Source: Solirubrobacterales bacterium
Lineage (GTDB): Bacteria > Actinomycetota > Thermoleophilia > Solirubrobacterales > Solirubrobacteraceae
Direction of reading: 5' to 3'
DNA: 64,000 nucleotides
NCBI GenBank assembly: GCA_027451345.1
Contig: DAIDJO010000043.1
Coordinates: 1-64,000, forward strand
Shown: positions 58,257-64,000 of the stretch, in pieces
How positions within the stretch are numbered: the first letter of the stretch is position 1
Layout of the letters: each line of letters begins with the position of its first letter
Notes under the pieces: model-generated
Databases searched by the model: none
Told to the model about the DNA's origin: nothing
What the model saw: only the letters and a program-made list of their open reading frames with translations
Translations under genes and position numbers: made by a program

Positions 58257-59672
58257 CTAGGCCTGAGAGTCGGCGGCGTCGTCGTCGGCCGAGGCGGCGT
58301 CGGCAGCCGGGTCGGCGGCGGGCTCGTCGGCCTGGGCCTCCGGCGCGGCGGCCTCCGGCGCGGCAGCCTCCGGCGCGGCGGCCTTGGGCTCAGCGGCGTC
58401 GGGCTCAGCGGCGTCGGCCTCAGCGGTGTCGGCGACACCGACCACGTCCTCGGCGAAGACCTCCTCGGAGAGACCGAGCTCCGGCACGTCCTCGATCTCG
58501 TCGGCCGCCGGAGCGACGATCGGGCGCACCGGGAGGACCTGCCCCTCGACCCGCTTGATCGAGAGCGAGAGGCGTCGGCGCTCCGAGTCGATCTCGAGGA
58601 TCTTCACCCGGACCGGGTCACCCGGCTGGATGATCTCGCGCGGGTTCTCGACGTGATGCTGGGCGAGCTCCGAGATGTGGACGAGGCCCTCGACGCCATC
58701 GAGGATCTCCACGAAGGCGCCGAAGGTGACGACCTTCGTGACGGTGCCCTCGAGTTCATCGCCGATGTTGTAGGTGTCCACGACGCGCTGCCACGGGTCC
58801 TCCTGGGTCTGCTTGAGCCCGAGGGAGATGCGCTGACGCTGACGGTCGATGTCGAGCACCTTCACCGACACGGTGTCCCCGATGTTGAGGATCTCCGAGG
58901 GGTGGTTGACGTGCGACCAGGAGAGCTCCGAGATGTGGATCAGGCCGTCGATCCCATCGAGGTCGACGAACGCGCCGAAGTCGACGATGTTCGAGATGAC
59001 GCCCTCCACGACCTGGCCCGGCTGCAGGCGGTCGAGGATGCGCTCGCGGTCCTCCTTGCGCTGCTCCTCGAGCACCGCGCGACGGGAGAGCACGACGTTG
59101 TTGCGCGAGCGGTTGAGCTCGATCACCTTGCACTCGATCGTCGTGCCCATGTACTCGTCGAGATTCGGGACCCGGCGGATGTCGACCAGCGACGCGGGCA
59201 GGAAGCCGCGGACGCCGAGGTCGATGATCAGACCGCCCTTGACGACCTCGATGACCGATCCCTCGACCGGCTCGCCGGACTGCGCGGCGGCCTCGATGCG
59301 GCGCCACGCCTTCTCGAAGCGGGCACGCTTCTTGGAGAGGATCAGCCGGCCGTCCTGATCCTCCTTGGTGAGGACGAGCGCGTCGACCTCCTCGCCGAGG
59401 GAGACCTCGTCGCTCGGGTCGACCGACTTGCGGATCGAAAGCTCGTTGGCGGGAATGACGCCTTCCGACTTGTAGCCGATGTCGACCAGGACCTCGTCGT
59501 TGTCGATGCGCACGACGTGGCCGGTGACGACATCCCCCTCCGAGAAGGGGTGGATCGTCGCGTCATAGTTGGGGACGATCTTGCCGTCGATCTCGAGCAG
59601 CAGGCCGTTGGAACCTTCGACGACCTTGGCGTCCGGAAGTTCGTTGGGGTTGGGAGCGGTGATGGTTGACAT
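58257..59672 (-). CDS. rpsA: Ribosomal protein S1
   Basis: A 471-residue S1 with four S1/OB domains (about 30-100, 118-184, 205-273, 290-358), e.g. VEGVISNIVDFGAFVDLDGIDGLIHISELSW and LEGTVTKVVTFGAFVEILDGVEGLVHISEL. A disordered acidic Ala/Pro/Glu tail of about 90 residues, partly made of a 15-bp repeat, follows. It recruits mRNA to the 30S subunit, though leaderless messages do not need it. Actinobacterial S1 usually has four domains, so length is normal. Divergent from the flavoprotein gene. Confidence 0.96.
   Translation of the reverse strand: MSTITAPNPNELPDAKVVEGSNGLLLEIDGKIVPNYDATIHPFSEGDVVTGHVVRIDNDEVLVDIGYKSEGVIPANELSIRKSVDPSDEVSLGEEVDALVLTKEDQDGRLILSKKRARFEKAWRRIEAAAQSGEPVEGSVIEVVKGGLIIDLGVRGFLPASLVDIRRVPNLDEYMGTTIECKVIELNRSRNNVVLSRRAVLEEQRKEDRERILDRLQPGQVVEGVISNIVDFGAFVDLDGIDGLIHISELSWSHVNHPSEILNIGDTVSVKVLDIDRQRQRISLGLKQTQEDPWQRVVDTYNIGDELEGTVTKVVTFGAFVEILDGVEGLVHISELAQHHVENPREIIQPGDPVRVKILEIDSERRRLSLSIKRVEGQVLPVRPIVAPAADEIEDVPELGLSEEVFAEDVVGVADTAEADAAEPDAAEPKAAAPEAAAPEAAAPEAQADEPAADPAADAASADDDAADSQA
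58336..58380 (-). repeat. 15-bp tandem repeat in the rpsA tail
   Basis: Three copies of gcctccggcgcggcg (one base differs) encode repeated Ala-Pro-Glu-Ala-Ala units in the C-terminal tail of S1. A shorter related repeat (cagcggcgtcgg) continues after it. Confidence 0.8.
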
Positions 59673-59747
59673 GTGGACCCCCGAGTGTAGCCAGCCAGGG
59701 CCGGCGCATGCACGGCGGCCCGACGATTCCTACACTCCCCAGCCGAT

Positions 59748-60839
59748 ATGCCCACGCGAGCCACGAAGCGCGGCGCCGAGCGCACGCCGATCGATCGTGA
59801 TTGCGACGTCCTGATCTGCGGAGCGAGCTTCGCCGGCCTGGCCGTGGCGCGGGAGCTGGCCGCGTCCGGCGCCCGCGTGATGGTCGTCGACCGCTACGAG
59901 ATCGGGGAGCGCCAGACGTCGGCCTGCGGCATCCCCACGCTCTGGCTCGAGGCGCTCGATCTGATGGGCGCCCACCAGCAGACGTTCCCCGAACTGGTCA
60001 TCCACAGCCCGCACGGCACCGCCCGCTACCGGCTGCCCTGGACCTTCTCGACGTTTGATTACCGGACCCTCTGTGGCCTGCTGGCCGAGCAGGGGGCGTT
60101 CGAGTTCGAGACGGCCACGGTGGAGGGCCGGGACGGCGACACCGTGCACACCGATCGGGGGGACATCCGGGCCCCGCTGATCGTCGACGCGCTCGGCTGG
60201 CGCCGGGTGCTCGGCGCCGGCGACCCGATCCAGCCGCCCGACGCGTACCTCTCCCGAGGGCTCGAGGTGCACCCGCACGGCTCCGGCGATGACCTCGAGA
60301 TCTGGATCGACCGCCGCTATGTGCCGGCCGGTTACGGCTGGAGCTTCCCGGCCGACGGCGAGGTCCGCGTCGGCGTCGGGTCGTTCGACCCGCGCTTCCA
60401 CGTCAAGGAGACGACGGTGGCGCTCGCCCGTGACCTCGATCGCGATCCCGTGCGCTACCAGGGCAACTGGATTCCCCACCGGATCCGGGAGGCGACCGAG
60501 GGCGGCGTCTTCTTCGTCGGCGACTCCGCCGGCCACTGCCTCCCCCTCACGGCCGAGGGGATCCGCACCGCGCTCTACTTCGGGATCGCCTGCGGACGCG
60601 AGCTCGCCGACGTCCTCTCCGGGCGTCAGACGAGGGCCGCGGCACTCGCCCGCTATGGCGCGTTCAGCGCCGCGCACCGCTGGAAGTTCGAGTGGATGCT
60701 GCGCGTGCAACGGCTCATCCCCCGGGTCCCCCCGCGCGTGCTGGGCCCGATGCTCGGCGCGATGGGCGACCGCCGCTTCGTCGCCTGGTCCTTCGAGCAC
60801 TACCTGGCGATCGCGCACCCGTCGTTCGTGACGGGATAG
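59748..60839 (+). CDS. Geranylgeranyl-reductase-like FAD-dependent oxidoreductase
   Basis: A 363-residue flavoprotein of the GGR/p-hydroxybenzoate-hydroxylase fold. FAD motifs are DVLICGASFAGLAVARELAASGARVMVVDR (about 19-48) and GGVFFVGDSAGHCLPLTAEGIRTALYFG (about 262-289). YVPAGYGWSFPADGEVRVGVG resembles the GGR PxxYxWxFP motif. It may saturate isoprenoid chains or hydroxylate a small molecule; substrate unknown. TACACT 11 nt before the ATG is the likely -10. Confidence 0.88.
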   Translation: MPTRATKRGAERTPIDRDCDVLICGASFAGLAVARELAASGARVMVVDRYEIGERQTSACGIPTLWLEALDLMGAHQQTFPELVIHSPHGTARYRLPWTFSTFDYRTLCGLLAEQGAFEFETATVEGRDGDTVHTDRGDIRAPLIVDALGWRRVLGAGDPIQPPDAYLSRGLEVHPHGSGDDLEIWIDRRYVPAGYGWSFPADGEVRVGVGSFDPRFHVKETTVALARDLDRDPVRYQGNWIPHRIREATEGGVFFVGDSAGHCLPLTAEGIRTALYFGIACGRELADVLSGRQTRAAALARYGAFSAAHRWKFEWMLRVQRLIPRVPPRVLGPMLGAMGDRRFVAWSFEHYLAIAHPSFVTG

Positions 60840-60870
60840 CCGCGGCCGGCTCGCCGCTGCTTCGCCGGCC

Positions 60871-60892
60871 GGGTCGGACGTCCGCCCGACCC
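60871..60892. terminator. Small hairpin between the flavoprotein and GGDEF-EAL genes
   Basis: gggtcgg and ccgaccc pair around an 8-nt loop 31 bp after the flavoprotein stop codon. No U-tract. A weak terminator candidate. Confidence 0.4.
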
Positions 60893-60941
60893 GCGCTCGC
60901 CTTCAGAACGCCGGGGGCCCTGCCGATAGCAGGAGCGAGGC

Positions 60942-63404
60942 ATGGATTCCGAGCTCACCGCCTTCGCCCCGCGGCCCGCACCCCTCTCCAGGCTCCGGGC
61001 GGCCAGCCCGTCCGCGCTGCTGCCGCGGACCGCGTCGCTGCGTCCCGTCGAGCGCCGGCTCGTCACCCTCGGCGTGGTCCTGCTCGCCGCCGCCGCCACC
61101 GCTGACCTCCTGCACGCGTTCCTCGGGCTCGCCCCGAGCTGGGAGGGCGCGCTGGCCGGGCCGGTGGTGGCCGGAAGCGCGATCCTCAACGCCGTCCTGC
61201 TCGCCGCCAGCGCGACCCGCTCCCGCCGGGCCCGCCTGGTGTGGTGCCTGGTGGCCGGCGGCGGCGCCGCCTACGCCATCGGCTGCTGCCTCTGGAACTT
61301 CTGGATCGAGCTCACCCCCGACCCGTCGAGCCCCTCCCTGGCCGATGTCTTCTGGCTCGCCGCCTACCCGCTCGTCGGGGGGGCGATCGTCGTGGCGGGC
61401 GTCGCCACGCTGCGCAATCAGGCCCGGGGGCGCACCCAGGCCAGCGGGCGGGTGATGATCGACGCGCTGGTGGCCACGAGCGCCGCCGTCGCCCTCTGTG
61501 CGGCGTTCATCGTGCCGCCGCTGCTCAGCGCCGCGCGCCGGGATCACGGCGCGCTCGTCACGGACCTGATGTACCCGATCGCCGACATGGTGCTCGGGAT
61601 CCTCGTCGTCGCGCTCCTGAGCGTGCGGGAATGGCGGATCGATCGCACCAGCGGCCTGCTCCTCGCGGCCTTCCCGATCTGGCTGCTCGGCGACAGCACC
61701 TGGGCGCTTGAGATCAGCGGGGACGCGGTGACCGGCAACAGCTCCGTGACCCTCTGCTACCTGATCGGGTTCGCGCTCATCGCGGCTGCGGCCTGGCAGC
61801 CGCTCTCCTCCACCGACCGGCGGCGCCGACCGCGGGCGGCCGAGTCGGCGGCGGCGGGCGCGCACTCGCTCGCCGCGATCCCGGCGCTGCTCGGGCTCGT
61901 GGCGCCGATCATCCTGCTCTACGACCACTTCTTCCGGGTGTCGCTGACGGCGCTGATCCTCACCTGGGTCGCGCTGTTCGCCGCCATCCTGCGGGTCGCC
62001 GTGGCGATGCGCGACTCCCTGGTCCTGCGCGACGCGCAACGCGCGGCGCACACCGACGAGCTGACCGGCCTGGCCAACCGGCGCATGTTCCTCAAGCAGC
62101 TCCATCAGCAGCTCGAGCTCGCCGAGGAGACGGGCGGCTCGCTCACGGCGCTGATGCTCGACCTTGACAACTTCAAGCAGCTGAACGACACCCTCGGGCA
62201 CGACGCCGGCGATGAGCTCCTGCGCCTCACCGGCCCGCGCCTCGTGCGTGCGGCGGGCCGCGGGTCGCTCGTGGCGCGGCTCGGGGGCGACGAGTTCGCG
62301 GTCCTGCTCGAGCGGGGCTGCAGCCGCGAGCAGGCGGGCGCGATGGCCCGCGCGGTACTCGACTCCTTCAACGAGCCGCTGCGGGTCTACGGCCTGGCGC
62401 TGCGCCTGACGGCGAGCGTGGGCATCGCCACCTACCCCCACGACGCCGACGGCTCGGAGTCGCTGCTGAAGTGCGCCGACATCGCGATGTATGAGGCGAA
62501 GCGCTCGCGCCACGGCTGGGAGCACTACTCCTCCGAGCGCGACGTGAACACGCGGGAGCGACTCGAGATGACGGGCGAGCTCGCCACCGCTCTCGCGGGC
62601 GAGGAGATCGAGGTGGCCTTCCAGGCCATCGCCGATACCGGCAGCCGCCGGATCCGCAGCGCCGAGGCGCTCGTGCGCTGGCGGCGGCCCGACGGCAGCC
62701 TGCGCCCCCCGGCGGAGTTCCTCGAGGCGGCCGAGCTCGCCGGCCTCTCACGCCAGCTGACGCGCCGGGTGCTCGGCCTCGCCCTGGACAACGTCGCGCA
62801 GTGGCGGGCGGCCGGGCACCAGATCAGCGTCAACGTCAACGCGACGGTCGCCGACCTCCTCGACGAGTCGTTCCCGGACGAGATCGAGGCGGCCCTGCGC
62901 TCGCGCGCGCTGCCGGGAGCCGCCCTCAAGGTCGAGATCACCGAGAGCTCGATCCTGGCCAACCCGGCGAGGGTCTCGGCGGTACTCGCGCGGCTGCGGG
63001 AGACCGGGGTGCGGATCGCCCTCGATGACTTCGGGACCGGCTACTCGTCGCTCACCCATCTGCGCGAGCTGCTGGTCGACCGCCTGAAGATCGACCGCTC
63101 GTTCGTCAGCCGGATGGGCACCGAGCCGGCCGATGCCGCGATCGTCTACGCGATCATCGAGCTCGCGCACAAGCTGAACCTCAAGGTGATCGCCGAGGGC
63201 GTCGAGGACGAGCGCACCTGGCAGGCGCTGCTCGAGCTCGACTGCGACGCGGTGCAGGGGTACGGGCTGAACCGGCCGATGGAGCCGGCGGCCTTCCGCG
63301 CGCTGCTCGACGAGCGGCGCGCCGCGCAGGAGGCGCGCTACTTGGCCGAGAGCCAGTCGCGCCCGACGCCCGCCTCGACGGCGAGCGGCGGATCCATCGC
63401 GTAG
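60942..63404 (+). CDS. Membrane-anchored GGDEF-EAL cyclic-di-GMP signalling protein
   Basis: An 820-residue protein. An N-terminal membrane region of about 8-10 helices (about 45-350) is followed by a GGDEF domain (DELTGLANRRMF; RLGGDEFAVLL at about 446-456). An EAL domain follows (SAEALVRW near 575; DDFGTGYSSLTHLREL; GVEDERTWQ; QGYGLNRP). Both active-site signatures are intact, so cyclase and phosphodiesterase activities are both possible. A canonical RxxD inhibitory site five residues before GGDEF is absent. Good ggag ribosome site. The last 67 bp overlap the convergent polA. Confidence 0.94.
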   Translation: MDSELTAFAPRPAPLSRLRAASPSALLPRTASLRPVERRLVTLGVVLLAAAATADLLHAFLGLAPSWEGALAGPVVAGSAILNAVLLAASATRSRRARLVWCLVAGGGAAYAIGCCLWNFWIELTPDPSSPSLADVFWLAAYPLVGGAIVVAGVATLRNQARGRTQASGRVMIDALVATSAAVALCAAFIVPPLLSAARRDHGALVTDLMYPIADMVLGILVVALLSVREWRIDRTSGLLLAAFPIWLLGDSTWALEISGDAVTGNSSVTLCYLIGFALIAAAAWQPLSSTDRRRRPRAAESAAAGAHSLAAIPALLGLVAPIILLYDHFFRVSLTALILTWVALFAAILRVAVAMRDSLVLRDAQRAAHTDELTGLANRRMFLKQLHQQLELAEETGGSLTALMLDLDNFKQLNDTLGHDAGDELLRLTGPRLVRAAGRGSLVARLGGDEFAVLLERGCSREQAGAMARAVLDSFNEPLRVYGLALRLTASVGIATYPHDADGSESLLKCADIAMYEAKRSRHGWEHYSSERDVNTRERLEMTGELATALAGEEIEVAFQAIADTGSRRIRSAEALVRWRRPDGSLRPPAEFLEAAELAGLSRQLTRRVLGLALDNVAQWRAAGHQISVNVNATVADLLDESFPDEIEAALRSRALPGAALKVEITESSILANPARVSAVLARLRETGVRIALDDFGTGYSSLTHLRELLVDRLKIDRSFVSRMGTEPADAAIVYAIIELAHKLNLKVIAEGVEDERTWQALLELDCDAVQGYGLNRPMEPAAFRALLDERRAAQEARYLAESQSRPTPASTASGGSIA

Positions 63405-64000
63405 GCCGCCTCCATCTCGGTGATGGCGAGCGCGCGGACCCGCTCAGCCTCCTCCTCCGGGCCCTCGAAGAGCAGCTCGTCGTGGATCTGGAGGATCAGC
63501 CGCGTGCGCAGCCCGGCGGTGGCGAGGGCGCGGTGGGCGCGCACCATCGCGATCTTCATGATGTCGGCGGCCGTGCCCTGGATCACCATGTTGACCGCGA
63601 AGCGCTCGCCCTGCTTGCGCATCTCCCAGCGGCGGGAGCGCAGCTCGGGCACCTGCCGGCGGCGGCCGAACAGCGTGGAGACATACCCCTGCTCGGTCCC
63701 CTGCTCGATCGTCGCCTCGATGAAGCGCCGGACGGCGGGGAACCCCTCCAGGTAGCGGTTGATGAACTCGTCGGCCTCGGCCTGCGGGATGTGGAGTCGG
63801 TCGGCCATGCCGTAGGCGGAGAGGCCGTAGACGATCCCGTAGTTGATCATCTTCGACTTGGAGCGCATCCCCGGATCGATGCGGTCGGCCGGGACGTCGA
63901 ACACGCGCATCGCGGTGGCCGTGTGGACGTCCTCGCCGCGGCGGAAGATCTCCTTCAGCACCTCCTCACCGGCAATCTGGGCGAGCAGCCGAAGCTCGAC
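63338..64000 (-). CDS. polA: DNA polymerase I, C-terminal part (runs off the right edge)
   Basis: The last 220 residues of a family A polymerase, open at 64000 (visible N-terminal reading VELRLLAQIAGEE). The fingers O-helix region is RSKSKMINYGIVYGLSAYGMADRL. FEGFP-type YLEGFPAVRRFIE, TLFGRRRQVPEL and NMVIQGTAADIMK follow, and motif C is QIHDELLFE with the catalytic Asp. It ends in the usual short helix. The internal GTG of the track (63961) is not a real start. Gap filling in excision repair fits the nearby uvrAB genes. Confidence 0.96.
   Translation of the reverse strand, partial: VELRLLAQIAGEEVLKEIFRRGEDVHTATAMRVFDVPADRIDPGMRSKSKMINYGIVYGLSAYGMADRLHIPQAEADEFINRYLEGFPAVRRFIEATIEQGTEQGYVSTLFGRRRQVPELRSRRWEMRKQGERFAVNMVIQGTAADIMKIAMVRAHRALATAGLRTRLILQIHDELLFEGPEEEAERVRALAITEMEAAYAMDPPLAVEAGVGRDWLSAK

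Overview
The window looks like one contiguous piece of a chromosome from a high-GC (roughly 70%) actinobacterium. I favour the Thermoleophilia/Solirubrobacterales-like branch, although nothing in the window fixes the taxonomy. Support comes from the gene-dense layout with many 4-bp ATGA/GTGA overlaps, the actinobacterial SOS box CGAAC-N4-GTTCG, a DUF222-HNH protein, a SigK/RskA-type sigma/anti-sigma pair, CeoB/CeoC-like TrkA proteins, and the polA - rpsA - coaE - uvrB - uvrA neighbourhood. I see no insertion sequence, prophage, CRISPR array or other mobile element.

Layout. 1-2848: myo-inositol catabolism (iolB, a Cgl0159-type barrel aldolase, a divergent GntR/UTRA regulator) with the first codons of an IclR-type regulator at the left edge. 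2855-9430: MBL hydrolase, DivIVA-like protein, moaA and mobA for molybdenum cofactor, an unknown cysteine-containing protein, a membrane protein with presenilin/signal-peptide-peptidase hallmarks, and GTP-dependent PEP carboxykinase. 9431-12751: Rrf2 regulator followed by an enoyl-CoA hydratase, acyl-CoA ligase and GNAT operon. 12778-13956: RNase P RNA, lexA with its own SOS box, and tRNA-Leu(GAG). 13989-20861: orphan histidine kinase, mhqO/mhqD-like pair, secreted beta-propeller, triple-DUF190 protein with crcB, and an FMN reductase. 20927-26051: divergent FtsH-like protease, two unknown small genes, MOSC protein and a crotonase. 26068-27211: lone Flp pilin, TauE/SafE transporter, tRNA-Gln(CTG).

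27244-36335 is the most coherent accessory block. It holds a secreted ferritin-like protein, photolyase, CFA-type methyltransferase, DUF1365, COG2907 flavoprotein, MerR-DICT regulator, TIGR01777 epimerase, SRPBCC protein, RskA-like anti-sigma and SigK-like ECF sigma. Three transcription units in it (sigK-rskA, COG2907-DUF1365-cfa and the ferritin-like gene) carry the same promoter-like motif TGATCC-N15-GCGTA. This points to a self-regulated ECF regulon for light/photo-oxidative membrane stress.

36356-48082: paired TrkA potassium regulators, DUF1844-like protein, GCS2 ligase, rex, glutaredoxin-like protein, tsaE-tsaB-rimI-tsaD (t6A modification), a flippase, a family-4 uracil-DNA glycosylase with a clamp-binding tail, DUF2520-panC-panB (pantothenate) and a DUF47 protein. 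48085-64000: acetyltransferase, uvrA, uvrB, DUF222-HNH (SOS boxes at uvrA and at the HNH gene), an ABC-2 exporter, lytic transglycosylase, coaE, rpsA, a geranylgeranyl-reductase-like flavoprotein, a GGDEF-EAL protein, and the C-terminal third of polA running off the right edge.

DNA repair is well represented (lexA, uvrA, uvrB, udg, phr, polA, HNH). Several of these genes and others show a TANNNT hexamer 6-8 nt before the start codon, suggesting widespread leaderless transcription. All functional calls are from reading the sequence; no database search was run.
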